NCBI GenBank assembly: GCA_040883315.1
Contig: JBFLKU010000005.1
Location: 1-64,000, forward strand
Reading direction: 5' to 3'
Origin: JAFGUF01 sp040883315
Lineage (GTDB): Bacteria; Bacillota; Clostridia; Christensenellales; UMGS416
DNA: 64,000 nucleotides
Shown here: positions 34,478-44,151 of the stretch, piece by piece
How positions within the stretch are numbered: the stretch's first letter is position 1
Layout: each line of letters begins with the position of its first letter
Notes under the pieces: model-generated
What the model was told of the DNA's origin: nothing
Database searches by the model: none
Seen by the model: the letters and a program-made list of their open reading frames with translations, nothing else
Translations under genes and position numbers: made by a program

Positions 34478-35499
34478 AATCAGTGGTTGTTAAAATTTCA
34501 GGGAAAAAAGCGATACTATTGCAGTCAAATGATGAATTTGTTTGCCTTCCAAACAATAATTACATGTTAGGTCAAGTAGTTAATGTGAAAGAAAGAGGAG
34601 GCGTTAAAATGACAAGAGTACAAAAGGCATTAATCACGGCAGCAGCTGCTATTCTGGTATTATTATGCGGAGGTCTTGTATATGCATATACTGTTCCTCA
34701 AAATTACATCAGCATAGATGTAAACCCAGGAATTGAATTAGAAGTAAACAGCTTTGACAAGGTAGTAAGAGCTATTGGAACAAATGATGATGGTGTTCAA
34801 ATACTTAATCAGCTTGAGCTAAAAAACATGAGTGTAGAGCAAGCACTGCGATTGATTATCAGCCAAGAGGTGTTGCAAGGGTATATTGACCCAGATAAAG
34901 GCAACTCTATTTTGATATCTGTATATAATAAGAGTGAAGAAAATCTGAATGTATTCAGAGAACGTGTTACTAATGAAATAGAGAACATGTTTAGGGAAAC
35001 CAATGTAGAAGCACAAATTATTGTAGTGAATGTTGACGAAGACATTATTAATGAAGCAGAGGAGCTGGGTGTGACAGCGGGTAAGCTGGCTTTGGTTAAG
35101 GCTTATAATAGCTATGAAGAAACCAATAGAACACAAGAAGAGCTGATGAATATGTCTGTACATGATATTCTTTCAACACTTGAAGACGAGGATGATTTCT
35201 TTGAAGAGGAAGACGTCGAAGAGACTGTTGACACTGTAAGCGGTGCATCCGAAATGGAAAATGAAGGTGAAAAAGCTGAAGGTGGCGTTGACACAGTAAC
35301 TGGTGCGTCAGAGCAAGCAAATGGTGAAAACGGTGTGGATGGTGTCAGCGGGGCTTCTGCAAATGTAGATGACGATGAGTACGACGACGATGATGACGAG
35401 TATGAAGACCATGAAGATGAAGAAGATGAGCATGGCGGATATGACGAGCATGATGAGCGTGATGAACATGAAGACAGCGAAGAGGAAGATGACGATTAG
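34474..35499 (+). CDS. rsgI: RsgI-type transmembrane anti-sigma factor with acidic/His tail
   Basis: The 341-residue protein starts at ATG after AAAGGAGGT. Residues 1-45 form the RsgI N-terminal beta domain that binds SigI, the membrane segment is at about 52-72, and the juxtamembrane ectodomain begins with YISIDVNPGIELEVN. The Asn-Pro bond at 84-85 corresponds to the autoproteolysis site known in RsgI proteins. The outer part holds three imperfect copies of V-D-x-V-x-G-A-S (about 245-305) and ends in about 50 residues of almost only Asp, Glu, His, Tyr and Gly. There is no carbohydrate-binding domain of the kind found in cellulolytic Clostridia. Cation sensing by the tail is a guess. Confidence 0.9.
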   Translation: MKSVVVKISGKKAILLQSNDEFVCLPNNNYMLGQVVNVKERGGVKMTRVQKALITAAAAILVLLCGGLVYAYTVPQNYISIDVNPGIELEVNSFDKVVRAIGTNDDGVQILNQLELKNMSVEQALRLIISQEVLQGYIDPDKGNSILISVYNKSEENLNVFRERVTNEIENMFRETNVEAQIIVVNVDEDIINEAEELGVTAGKLALVKAYNSYEETNRTQEELMNMSVHDILSTLEDEDDFFEEEDVEETVDTVSGASEMENEGEKAEGGVDTVTGASEQANGENGVDGVSGASANVDDDEYDDDDDEYEDHEDEEDEHGGYDEHDERDEHEDSEEEDDD

Positions 35500-35542
35500 C
35501 TTTAACAGTTTTCGTTATTAATAAAAAATAATTATAATATAG

Positions 35543-35577
35543 GCACATTGTCAAAAGGATGATGTGCTTTTGTTTTT
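35543..35577 (+). terminator. terminator after rsgI
   Basis: A 10-bp stem (GCACATTGTC / GATGATGTGC, two G-T pairs) with a 5-nt loop is followed by TTTTGTTTTTTT. Confidence 0.8.
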
Positions 35578-35660
35578 TTATTGATTGCATTGCTATCTCT
35601 TCGCAGGACCGGAGTGCTTCGCATCCTAATCAACTATCGCTGGGCTATCGCGTGGAAAAA

Positions 35661-35693
35661 TAAAAAAGCGATGTTTCATAGAAACATCGCTTT
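35661..35693 (-). terminator. terminator of tRNA-Ser
   Basis: Arms AAAGCGATGTTTC (35665-35677) and GAAACATCGCTTT (35681-35693) are fully complementary with a 3-nt loop. On the minus strand the stem starts at the tRNA 3' end and runs into a T-rich tract. Confidence 0.85.
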
Positions 35694-35784
35694 GGCGGAG
35701 AAGGAGGGATTTGAACCCTCGCGACAGTTACCCCGTCCTACTCCCTTAGCAGGGGAGCCCCTTCGGCCTCTTGGGTACTTCTCC
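35693..35784 (-). tRNA. tRNA-Ser (anticodon GCU)
   Basis: The 92-nt minus-strand gene folds as a class II tRNA. The 7-bp acceptor stem is GGAGAAG / CTTCTCC with discriminator G, and CCA is encoded. The anticodon stem CTCCC / GGGAG encloses loop CTGCTAA (anticodon GCT), the T arm is GAGGG-TTCAAAT-CCCTC, and a long variable arm is present as expected for serine. It decodes AGC and AGU. Confidence 0.96.
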
Positions 35785-35919
35785 GTAGTGCATCAAGCCG
35801 TATCATTATAACAGCCTGATATAAAAAAGTCAATAAAATACAGCAAAAAACTCGGCACTAAATTCGTTGCAAATTCTATAGAATTTTTTTCTATAAATTA
35901 TAGACAATTCAGTTGTTTA

Positions 35920-37278
35920 TTAATTTTTTAGAGACTGTATTGGAGCAGGGATTCTGCCGCCTCTTTGTATAAATCTGCTGGCATCTCCCATGCTGCAGGG
36001 CATAATTGGCGCTGTTCCCAGCAGTCCTCCAAATTCCACGCTATCGCCCACTCCTTTGCCCACCACGGGGATTATTCTCACTGCTGTTGTTTTGCTGTTT
36101 ATCATGCCTATTGCCGCTTCATCTGCGATAATGGCGGATATGGTTTCAGCTGTGGTATCGCCGGGCACGGCTATCATGTCCAGCCCGACTGAGCATACGC
36201 ATGTCATAGCCTCTAGCTTATCAATAGAGAGAGAGCCTTTGATAACAGCGTCTATCATGCCTTCATCCTCGCTGACTGGAATAAATGCACCGCTTAATCC
36301 GCCTACATGAGATGAGGCCATCACACCGCCTTTTTTCACGGCATCGTTCAAAAGAGCTAATGCAGCTGTTGTGCCGTGTCCTCCACAGTTGGAAAGACCC
36401 ATTTCTTCTAATATTCTTGCTACGCTGTCGCCTATGGCTGGGGTAGGGGCTAGGGACAAATCCACTATGCCAAATGATGAATTCAGCCTAGATGATGCTT
36501 CCTGTGCCACCAGCTGACCTATTCTCGTTATTTTAAAAGCGGTTTTCTTTATAGTTTCTGCTACTTCATCAAATGGTGCATCACCTAGCCTTTTTACAGC
36601 TGCATGAACTACACCAGGGCCGGATACGCCTACGTTTATTACACATTCGCCTTCGCCTACGCCGTGGAATGCACCAGCCATAAAAGGATTGTCTTGAACT
36701 GCATTTGCAAATACCACAAGCTTTGCACAGCCGATACTGTTTTTGTCTGCAGTTAGCAGCGCAGTATCTTTTATTATTCTGCCCATTAGGCTGACAGCAT
36801 CCATATTGATGCCGGATTTTGTTCCGCCGATATTCACACTGGAGCATACTACATCTGTTTGGCTCAATGCCTCTGGAATGCTGTTTATTAGTATATTATC
36901 TGCAGGAGTCATTCCCTTTTCAACAAGTGCAGAAAAGCCGCCTAGGAAATTTACGCCTACTTGTTTTGCAGCATAATCCAGTGCTTTAGCGTATTCTACA
37001 TAGCTTTTTGCTCCGCTGGCACCTGCAATTAATGATATAGGAGTTACAGATATTCTTTTGTTTACTATGGGTATGCCAAAATCTGCCTCGATGTCGTCTC
37101 CTGTTTTCACTAAATCTTTTGCAAGGGTTGTAATTTTCTTTATTATCTTGTCACAGGATTTTTTAACATCTGTGTCTATGCAGTCCAACAAAGAGATGCC
37201 CATTGTTATAGTTCTGACATCCAGGTTTTCGTTTTCTATCATCTGAATTGTGGAAAGAATTTCGCCATGGTTTATCAT
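35920..37278 (-). CDS. UPF0210/DUF711 family protein
   Basis: This 452-residue protein has the family's usual length, with glycine-rich segments such as GGFSALVEKGMT, SSVNIGGTKSGINMDAV, GVSGPGVVHAAV and the C-terminal IMPCSMGDASRFIQRGGRIPAP. Structures of relatives show a pyruvate formate-lyase-like barrel, but the biochemical role is not established. Start ATG follows TAAGGAGAG. It lies 15 bp after the ACT-domain gene on the minus strand; this pairing is conserved in Firmicutes. Confidence 0.92.
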   Translation of the reverse strand: MINHGEILSTIQMIENENLDVRTITMGISLLDCIDTDVKKSCDKIIKKITTLAKDLVKTGDDIEADFGIPIVNKRISVTPISLIAGASGAKSYVEYAKALDYAAKQVGVNFLGGFSALVEKGMTPADNILINSIPEALSQTDVVCSSVNIGGTKSGINMDAVSLMGRIIKDTALLTADKNSIGCAKLVVFANAVQDNPFMAGAFHGVGEGECVINVGVSGPGVVHAAVKRLGDAPFDEVAETIKKTAFKITRIGQLVAQEASSRLNSSFGIVDLSLAPTPAIGDSVARILEEMGLSNCGGHGTTAALALLNDAVKKGGVMASSHVGGLSGAFIPVSEDEGMIDAVIKGSLSIDKLEAMTCVCSVGLDMIAVPGDTTAETISAIIADEAAIGMINSKTTAVRIIPVVGKGVGDSVEFGGLLGTAPIMPCSMGDASRFIQRGGRIPAPIQSLKN

Positions 37279-37293
37279 TATATTCTCTCCTTA

Positions 37294-37569
37294 TTATATT
37301 CTGTGCATAGCGTTGAATATAGCTTCACGCTGAATATTTATTTTCATATTTATTTCATCGCCTGCTTTTGCCAAATAATCCTTGATGTCCTTGAATTCTC
37401 TTTGGCATTTGCTGTAGTCAACCAGCATAATCATTGTGAAATACTGCTGCATGACCGTTTGGCTGATATCTAGAATATTTATATCTATTTCGCTTAATAC
37501 ATTTCCTACATGGGCAATAATGCCCACTTTGTCTACACCTATTACGGTTACTATGGCTCTTTTATCCAA
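37294..37569 (-). CDS. ACT domain protein, UPF0237 family
   Basis: The 91-residue protein consists of a single ACT domain with the family's VIGVDKVGIIAHVGNVLSEIDINILDIS pattern (split here: VIGVDKVGIIAHV, then NVLSEIDINILDIS). ACT domains bind amino acids, so it may regulate the adjacent UPF0210 protein. The start is TTG, placed after a strong AAGGAGGAC site. Confidence 0.93.
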   Translation of the reverse strand: MDKRAIVTVIGVDKVGIIAHVGNVLSEIDINILDISQTVMQQYFTMIMLVDYSKCQREFKDIKDYLAKAGDEINMKINIQREAIFNAMHRI

Positions 37570-37843
37570 AATATTGTCCTCCTTGTCGCATCACATATAC
37601 TAGTATGCACATTTTTATGAATAAATCAATACATTAGCATGATAAATCGGCAATAATATAATAGTTTTGTGATATTTGTCACTTGACTATAAAAGGTTAT
37701 TGGAATAGAATTAAGTTAGATAAAGCTAACAGATTGTTTTTGTTAGTAAAAAGATGTAAAAACAGACATTTGACATAGATTTATTACTATAAATAACCAT
37801 TTATGCTATAATTATAGTAGCAAGATACCATAAGGAGGTAAAT

Positions 37844-39136
37844 ATGTTTAGAATAAGCGATGTAAAAGCAAGAGAGATATTAGATTCTAGAGGGAATCCG
37901 ACTATAGAAGTGGACGTACATTTAGACGGCGGAGCAATGGGCAGGGGAGCAGTGCCGTCTGGTGCATCAACAGGTGCATTCGAGGCTGTGGAGCTGAGAG
38001 ACGATGACCAAAGCAGGTTTATGGGTAAAGGCGTGCTAAAGGCAGTAAACAATGTAAACACATTGATAAAAGAAAAAATACTAGGAATGGATGCTAGAGA
38101 GCAGTCTGCTATTGATAGCACACTGATTAAACTAGATGGCACAGAAAACAAAGGAAAGCTGGGAGCTAATGCAATATTAGGTGTATCCATTGCCGTTGCA
38201 AAGGCTGCAGCCAACGCACTGAATTTGCCTTTGTATAAATACCTTGGTGGATCTAATGCAAAAGAGCTGCCTGTGCCCATGATGAACATTATAAACGGCG
38301 GAAAGCATGCTGACAACAGTATAAATATTCAGGAATTTATGATTATGCCTGTAGGCGCAAAGTCGTTTAGCGAATGCATAAGAATGTCAACGGAAGTATT
38401 CCATAGTCTTAAATCCGTTCTTAAAGAAAAAGGATACAGTACAGCAGTAGGTGACGAGGGCGGATTCGCCCCCAATTTAAAGAGCGATGAAGAGGCATTG
38501 GAAGCAATCGTAGAAGCTGTTAAAAAGGCTGGGTACAAGCCTTATGACGATTTCAGGATCGCTGTAGATGCTGCTGCAACAGAGATGTACAACAAAAAGG
38601 AAGATAATTATTTCTTCTGGAAAACCGGACAAAAATTCACTCGCGAAGAAATGGTGGATTTCTGGGTAGAGATGGCTGATAAATATCCTATCATCTCACT
38701 GGAAGATGGACTGGATGAAGAGGACTGGGAAGGCTGGAAGCTGCTGACTGAAAAGCTGGGCAAAAAAATTCAGCTGGTAGGAGACGACTTATTTGTTACA
38801 AATACCAAACGTCTGAAAAAAGGCATTGATATGGGCGTTGGAAACAGCATTCTGATTAAGGTGAACCAAATAGGATCCCTCACAGAAACGATGGATGCCT
38901 GCCAAATGGCTGAGCGTGCAGGATACACCTCTATAATTTCCCATAGATCTGGTGAAACAGAGGATGTAACTATTTCTGATTTGGTAGTGGCTAGAAACGC
39001 GGGACAGATAAAAACCGGTGCACCATCCAGAACAGATAGAGTGGCGAAATATAATCAGCTCCTAAGGATTGAAGAGATGCTGGGAGATGAAGCACAGTTT
39101 AAAGGAATTGATGTTTTCTATAATTTAAATAAATAG
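37844..39136 (+). CDS. eno: enolase
   Basis: This 430-residue glycolytic enzyme converts 2-phosphoglycerate to phosphoenolpyruvate. Hallmarks are AREILDSRGNPTIEVDV at the N-terminus, GAST and the HADNSINIQEFMIMP segment, GDEGGFAPN, metal ligands in SLEDGLDEEDW and VGDDLFVTN, and the signature ILIKVNQIGSLTET followed by SHRSGETED. ATG follows AAGGAGGT. It stands alone and is followed by a terminator; it feeds the PFL operon downstream. Confidence 0.98.
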   Translation: MFRISDVKAREILDSRGNPTIEVDVHLDGGAMGRGAVPSGASTGAFEAVELRDDDQSRFMGKGVLKAVNNVNTLIKEKILGMDAREQSAIDSTLIKLDGTENKGKLGANAILGVSIAVAKAAANALNLPLYKYLGGSNAKELPVPMMNIINGGKHADNSINIQEFMIMPVGAKSFSECIRMSTEVFHSLKSVLKEKGYSTAVGDEGGFAPNLKSDEEALEAIVEAVKKAGYKPYDDFRIAVDAAATEMYNKKEDNYFFWKTGQKFTREEMVDFWVEMADKYPIISLEDGLDEEDWEGWKLLTEKLGKKIQLVGDDLFVTNTKRLKKGIDMGVGNSILIKVNQIGSLTETMDACQMAERAGYTSIISHRSGETEDVTISDLVVARNAGQIKTGAPSRTDRVAKYNQLLRIEEMLGDEAQFKGIDVFYNLNK

Positions 39137-39140
39137 CATT

Positions 39141-39167
39141 AAAAGCCTTATTTACTAAGGCTTTTTT
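39141..39167 (+). terminator. terminator after eno
   Basis: A 10-bp perfect stem (AAAAGCCTTA / TAAGGCTTTT) with a 5-nt loop is followed by T residues. Confidence 0.88.
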
Positions 39168-39339
39168 GCAAGATTACCTGATAAATATTTATTAAAATCG
39201 ATTTTATTGGTAGTTATATTATTTAAAAATAAATTACACAATATTTATGCAAAATAGTGCTGAATAGATTATAATATTACCAAATAACATAGTTAATATT
39301 AAAATTAATATATAAAAAGTTTTATTGAAAGGAAGTATT

Positions 39340-41568
39340 ATGAGACAAGAACATAAAGGCTTCACTGAAGGAAAATGGACAAGAAAAGTAGACGTCAGAG
39401 ATTTTATCCAAAAAAACTATAAACCATATGAAGGTGATTATAGCTTTTTGGAGGGAGTGACTGAGAGAACAACAAAACTATGGAAGAAAGTTTCAGACCT
39501 TTTTGCACAGGAAAACAAAAAGGGCATTTTGGATGCCGAGACAAAACACCCAAGCAGCATAACAACATATGAGGCAGGGTATATTGACAAAGATTTGGAG
39601 ATAATAGTAGGACTGCAGACGGATAAGCCGCTGAAAAGAGCTATTATGCCAAATGGCGGAATCAGAGTTGTTCGCAATGCACTAAAGGCATACGGATATG
39701 AGCTGGATAAGACTACAGAAGAAATATTTACAAAGCATAGAAAAACACACAATGACGGTGTTTTTGATGCATACACAGAGGATATGAAACTTGCTCGTCA
39801 TTCCGGCATAATCACAGGTCTTCCCGATGCATACGGCAGAGGAAGAATAATTGGTGACTATAGACGTGTGGCACTATATGGCATGGATTTTCTAATTGCA
39901 GAAAAAGAGAAGTCAAAAAAATCACTTGAGCTTGAATACATGGAAGAAGATATCATTCTACGCCGCGAAGAGCTCTCAGACCAAATAAAGGCATTGAAAG
40001 ATTTAATAGTGATGGCAGACTACTATGGATTTGACATTACAAAGCCTGCAAAGAATGCGCAGGAAGCTATTCAATGGACATACTTTGGATATTTAGGTGC
40101 TATAAAGGAGCAGGACGGTGCAGCCATGTCTTTGGGCAGGATTTCCACATTTATTGATATATACATTGAAAGAGATTTGGAAAGCGGCTTAATAACCGAG
40201 CAGCAGGCACAGGAGATGATGGACGACTTCGTGATCAAGCTAAGAATGGTACGATTCCTAAGAACCCCTGCATACGACGAGCTATTCTCCGGTGACCCTA
40301 CATGGGTGACAGAGGCAATAGGAGGCATGGGAATAGACGGCAGAACCCTGGTGACAAAAAACAGCTTTCGTGTGCTGAATACTCTGTATACACTAGGGCC
40401 TGCACCAGAGCCAAACCTGACAATACTATGGTCTCCTAATATGCCGGATGGATTCAAAAACTTTGCAGCAAAGGCATCAATAGACACTAGCTCTATTCAA
40501 TATGAAAATGATGAACTGATGAGAGTGCCGTATGGAGATGACTATGGCATAGCATGCTGCGTATCTGCAATGAAAATAGGAAAACAAATGCAATTTTTCG
40601 GAGCAAGAGCAAACCTTGCCAAGGCACTGCTATACTCAATAAACGGCGGAGTGGACGAGAAGAGCGGCGAACAGATAGCGCCGCCACTAAAGCCAATTAT
40701 GAGTGAATACCTAGACTATGATGAAGTGATGAGCAATTTTGACCAGATGCTGGAATGGCTATCACAGCTATACATAAACACATTGAATATTATCCACTAT
40801 ATGCATGATAAGTATTCATATGAAAAGCTTCAAATGTCTCTGCATGACAGGGATATACTTCGCACATCAGCGTGTGGTATAGCAGGCCTATCTGTGGTAG
40901 CGGATTCATTGAGTGCTATTAAGCACACAAGGGTAAAGGTAATACGCGATGAAAACGGATTGGCAGTGGACTATGAAGTGGAAGGCGAATACCCTACATT
41001 CGGAAACAATGACGACAGAGTGGACGAAATAGCCAATCAAATAGTCACGGACTTTATGACGAAGATAAGAAAGCATAAGACATATAGAGACGCAAAACCT
41101 ACACTATCTATCCTGACCATTACATCAAATGTAGTATATGGCAAAAAGACAGGCTCCACACCGGACGGCAGAAAGGCAGGAGAGCCATTTGCACCGGGGG
41201 CAAACCCAATGCACGGCAGAGACAAAAACGGAGCCATAGCATCTATGGCATCTGTAGCAAAGCTGCCGTATGACGATGCGGAAGACGGCATCAGCTATAC
41301 TTTCTCTATTGTGCCAAAGGCACTGGGCAAAGACGAAGAACAGCGAGTAAACAATCTGAAAGGATTACTGGATGGATACTTCACTGATAGCGGACACCAC
41401 ATCAATGTGAATGTTTTCGACAAAGAGACACTGATGGATGCTATGGAGAGACCGGAGCTTTATCCGCAGCTGACAATTCGTGTATCGGGATATGCTGTCA
41501 ACTTTATAAAGCTCACGAGAGAACAGCAGCTAGATGTTATCAACCGTACATTCCACCAAAGAGCATAG
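39340..41568 (+). CDS. pflB: formate C-acetyltransferase (pyruvate formate-lyase)
   Basis: This 742-residue glycyl-radical enzyme cleaves pyruvate with CoA to acetyl-CoA and formate. The adjacent catalytic cysteines are in GIACCVSAM and the radical glycine is G717 in RVSGYAV, with SDGRKAGEP-type and TPDGRKAGEPFAPG segments also present. ATG 39340 follows GAAAGGAAG; an in-frame TTG five codons earlier lies inside that ribosome site and is rejected. It is the first gene of pflB-pflA-focA; the PflA gene starts 8 bp later. It implies anaerobic mixed-acid fermentation. Confidence 0.97.
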   Translation: MRQEHKGFTEGKWTRKVDVRDFIQKNYKPYEGDYSFLEGVTERTTKLWKKVSDLFAQENKKGILDAETKHPSSITTYEAGYIDKDLEIIVGLQTDKPLKRAIMPNGGIRVVRNALKAYGYELDKTTEEIFTKHRKTHNDGVFDAYTEDMKLARHSGIITGLPDAYGRGRIIGDYRRVALYGMDFLIAEKEKSKKSLELEYMEEDIILRREELSDQIKALKDLIVMADYYGFDITKPAKNAQEAIQWTYFGYLGAIKEQDGAAMSLGRISTFIDIYIERDLESGLITEQQAQEMMDDFVIKLRMVRFLRTPAYDELFSGDPTWVTEAIGGMGIDGRTLVTKNSFRVLNTLYTLGPAPEPNLTILWSPNMPDGFKNFAAKASIDTSSIQYENDELMRVPYGDDYGIACCVSAMKIGKQMQFFGARANLAKALLYSINGGVDEKSGEQIAPPLKPIMSEYLDYDEVMSNFDQMLEWLSQLYINTLNIIHYMHDKYSYEKLQMSLHDRDILRTSACGIAGLSVVADSLSAIKHTRVKVIRDENGLAVDYEVEGEYPTFGNNDDRVDEIANQIVTDFMTKIRKHKTYRDAKPTLSILTITSNVVYGKKTGSTPDGRKAGEPFAPGANPMHGRDKNGAIASMASVAKLPYDDAEDGISYTFSIVPKALGKDEEQRVNNLKGLLDGYFTDSGHHINVNVFDKETLMDAMERPELYPQLTIRVSGYAVNFIKLTREQQLDVINRTFHQRA

Positions 41569-41576
41569 GAGAAAAA

Positions 41577-42314
41577 ATGAGCGTAAAGGGAAGAATACAT
41601 TCTATAGAGACCTGCGGAACAGTGGACGGACCGGGCATACGGTTTGTGCTGTTTATGCAGGGCTGCCCTTTAAGGTGCTTATACTGCCATAATCCGGATA
41701 CGTGGGACAAAGAAAAGGGCAGGGAAGTGACAACGGATGAAATATATACACAGATAAAAAAATATAAAAATTATATGAATTTATCAGGCGGCGGAGTGAC
41801 TATAACAGGCGGCGAACCAATGCTGCAGCCGGATTTTATAGATGAGCTAATAGATATGCTGAAAAAAGATAAAATAAGCGTAGCTATTGATACATCTGGA
41901 AGTATTACATCTGAAAAATCGCTGAGTGTGCTTAAAAAATGTGATTTAGTACTGCTGGACATAAAAAGCTACAACAAGGATACATATAAAAAGCTGACAG
42001 GAGTAAAGCTGGCACCTACATTAAAAACTATGGAGTATCTGGCTGAGAACAGTGTGGATACATGGGTAAGATTTGTGCTGGTGCCGGATTTAACAGACAA
42101 TATAGATGATATTACGGAGCTTGCCAAATATGTGAGCCGATTTAAAAACATTAAAAAGATAGAGGTTTTGCCTTTCCATAAGCTGGGCGAATACAAATGG
42201 AGCGAGCTGGATATAGACTATCAGCTATCTGATACAAAAGAACCTACCAATAAAAAGCTGGAGGAAGTGACGGACATTTTTAGGAAGTACAATACTGTAT
42301 CAATAGGTAATTAG
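41577..42314 (+). CDS. pflA: pyruvate formate-lyase activating enzyme (radical SAM)
   Basis: The 245-residue radical SAM protein installs the glycyl radical on PflB. The [4Fe-4S] motif C-P-L-R-C-L-Y-C-H-N follows MQGC, with an SGGGVTITGGEP segment for SAM binding and a late LPFHKLGEYKW motif typical of PflA. It is 8 bp after pflB and preceded by AGGAGAAAA, so co-expressed. Confidence 0.97.
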   Translation: MSVKGRIHSIETCGTVDGPGIRFVLFMQGCPLRCLYCHNPDTWDKEKGREVTTDEIYTQIKKYKNYMNLSGGGVTITGGEPMLQPDFIDELIDMLKKDKISVAIDTSGSITSEKSLSVLKKCDLVLLDIKSYNKDTYKKLTGVKLAPTLKTMEYLAENSVDTWVRFVLVPDLTDNIDDITELAKYVSRFKNIKKIEVLPFHKLGEYKWSELDIDYQLSDTKEPTNKKLEEVTDIFRKYNTVSIGN

Positions 42315-42342
42315 AGTATATAGCATAATGTACAAATTTTGT

Positions 42343-42381
42343 GAACTTTGCACCTAAAAGATGCAAAGTTCTTTTATTTTG
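42343..42381 (+). terminator. hairpin with T tract between pflA and focA
   Basis: A 10-bp perfect stem (GAACTTTGCA / TGCAAAGTTC) with a 9-nt loop is followed by TTTTATTTT. It would lower or end transcription before focA, which may have partly independent expression. Confidence 0.75.
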
Positions 42382-42418
42382 TATATAATAGTCCGAAATG
42401 AGCGAAAGGAGGAAGTAT

Positions 42419-43180
42419 ATGAATCAACTCACACTTAATCCTAGGGAAGTGGTAGAGTATGTAGTGGAATTAGGAAACGAGAAGACGGACAAAAAAGCGT
42501 GGCTGCTTGCCATGCAGGGCATTATGGCGGGTGCATTTATAGCATTTGGAGGCATAGCCTTTTTAAACATTTATGCAAATGTCAGTGACCCGGGGCTAGG
42601 CCTGCTATTAGCGGCGGCGATATTCCCTATTGGGATTATGGCGATTTTGCTGATGGGGCTGGAGCTGGTGACGAGCAACACAATGATATTTGTAGGTGTA
42701 TTTAAAAAATCCTGTAAGGTGAAAAAGGCTCTGCGAATGCTTATTATTGTGTGGGCAGCAAATCTATTGGGTGCACTGGCAATTGCTTTTCTGGCAAAGG
42801 GTGCAAACGTAATAAGCCCGCATATGACAAAGGCAATTCATAGCATAGGGTCGGCAAAAGCAGGACTCACAATAACAGAAATGATTTTACGGGGCATCTT
42901 ATGCAATATGCTGGTATGCGGAGGCGTACTGATGGCACTTTCTGGCAAAGACAATATATCTAAGATGGCTGCAATATGGCTGCCGATAGTTGTTTTCATC
43001 CTGTGTCAGGCGGAGCACATAGTTGCAAACATGTTTTTCCTGCCTATGGCGTATATAACTGGTGCAGATATTTCAATACTTGATATTATTTATAATTTTT
43101 TCTTTGTATCAGTTGGAAACTTTATAGGCGGAGCGATAATAATAAGCGGATACAGCTATATGACACAGCTAAAAAACTAA
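42419..43180 (+). CDS. focA: formate/nitrite transporter family channel (FocA-like)
   Basis: The protein (253 residues from ATG 42419) has six membrane helices and the FNT pattern (MQGIMAGAFIAFGG, LVTSNTMIF, GILCNMLVCGG, CQAEHIVANMFF). ATG 42419 lies directly after AAAGGAGG; an earlier in-frame ATG at 42398 precedes that site and is rejected. Its place after pflBA supports export or exchange of formate produced by PFL. Confidence 0.92.
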   Translation: MNQLTLNPREVVEYVVELGNEKTDKKAWLLAMQGIMAGAFIAFGGIAFLNIYANVSDPGLGLLLAAAIFPIGIMAILLMGLELVTSNTMIFVGVFKKSCKVKKALRMLIIVWAANLLGALAIAFLAKGANVISPHMTKAIHSIGSAKAGLTITEMILRGILCNMLVCGGVLMALSGKDNISKMAAIWLPIVVFILCQAEHIVANMFFLPMAYITGADISILDIIYNFFFVSVGNFIGGAIIISGYSYMTQLKN

Positions 43181-43184
43181 GCAT

Positions 43185-43210
43185 AAAAAAGGGCATTTAA
43201 GCCCTTTTTT
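43185..43210. terminator. bidirectional terminator
   Basis: Arms AAAAAAGGGC and GCCCTTTTTT with a 6-nt loop lie between convergent focA and the membrane protein gene. Confidence 0.85.
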
Positions 43211-43221
43211 ATTTGCTTTTA

Positions 43222-43863
43222 TTATGCCTTGGAAAGCTCTAAATCCTTTTTATTCAAATTTATATGTGCAATCAGAAGTGAAAATGTGCCTATAGTATTT
43301 ATACATTGCGCTACCCAGTGGGCTATTTCGTATTCACCGCTGCCGGATAGACCGCCCATCAATATAGAAACTACAGCATATACAATATATAGCACTACAG
43401 AAATATGAACTTTTAGCCTGCGTGACATTATTATCAAGCATGAAAGATAGCCGAGAGTAGACAGCACTACTATAGTGAGCAGATAGTAGAAAAGGCTTGT
43501 GCCCTTAACGGATATTATTGCTGCAGCGGCTGCAGATTTGGCTGTTGGTTTCTTTTTTGTTTTTATCACTATGGACAAAACAACTATAAAAACCAAAACA
43601 AAACCTATTCCCAGAAATAGAAACTGAAAGTCATCCATCCAAACAATATTTCTGCCGCCTGTTGCCAGCATCAGCTTCCAAGTTGCTTTTGCAAAGCCGG
43701 CAAAGTTGGCTACAGCTATGCCTATTACAAAAAGAACAAACATAAATATGCTGGAATTTCTGCGGACAAAACTGCCGAAAAAGAATGAACCGATAAAAAA
43801 CAAAATTACAGGAATATAGTCGGTTATTGCCATAAAAAGACTGGGAGTAAAATTGATGTTCAT
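43222..43863 (-). CDS. unassigned polytopic membrane protein
   Basis: This 213-residue protein has about six membrane segments with an Ala/Lys-rich loop in the middle (KTKKKPTAKSAAAAA). No motif of a known transporter or enzyme is recognised. ATG follows GAAAGGTAGA. It is monocistronic and faces away from dnaG. Confidence 0.7.
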   Translation of the reverse strand: MNINFTPSLFMAITDYIPVILFFIGSFFFGSFVRRNSSIFMFVLFVIGIAVANFAGFAKATWKLMLATGGRNIVWMDDFQFLFLGIGFVLVFIVVLSIVIKTKKKPTAKSAAAAAIISVKGTSLFYYLLTIVVLSTLGYLSCLIIMSRRLKVHISVVLYIVYAVVSILMGGLSGSGEYEIAHWVAQCINTIGTFSLLIAHINLNKKDLELSKA

Positions 43864-44151
43864 ATAATCTACCTTTCATTATGTACTAACGCATAAATAT
43901 ATTAAATAATTTTAACATAATTTAACGTATATTTGATAGACTTTTTAATTTTTATATAATTTATATACTTATATTCTTCATAGCAGAGATTATTTTGTGT
44001 TATTTTCAAATTATCGTTTTGATATAAATAAATACGGTTATGTAATTTAAATGTCTATTTGAATACATGTGTGCAAAATGCAGCAATATTTTATTTATAA
44101 AAAAGGGAAATGCACTGCTGTGTCAAATAAATAAGATATGGAGGGAATAAC

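Noticed and set aside
35581..35811. Short plus-strand open frame with a plausible start
   Set aside because: It spans the minus-strand tRNA-Ser and its terminator; the apparent peptide is a by-product of the tRNA sequence.
35871..35886. Palindrome AAATTCTATAGAATTT as terminator of the UPF0210 gene
   Set aside because: On the strand of that gene no T run follows; the T-rich side faces the plus strand, where no gene ends.
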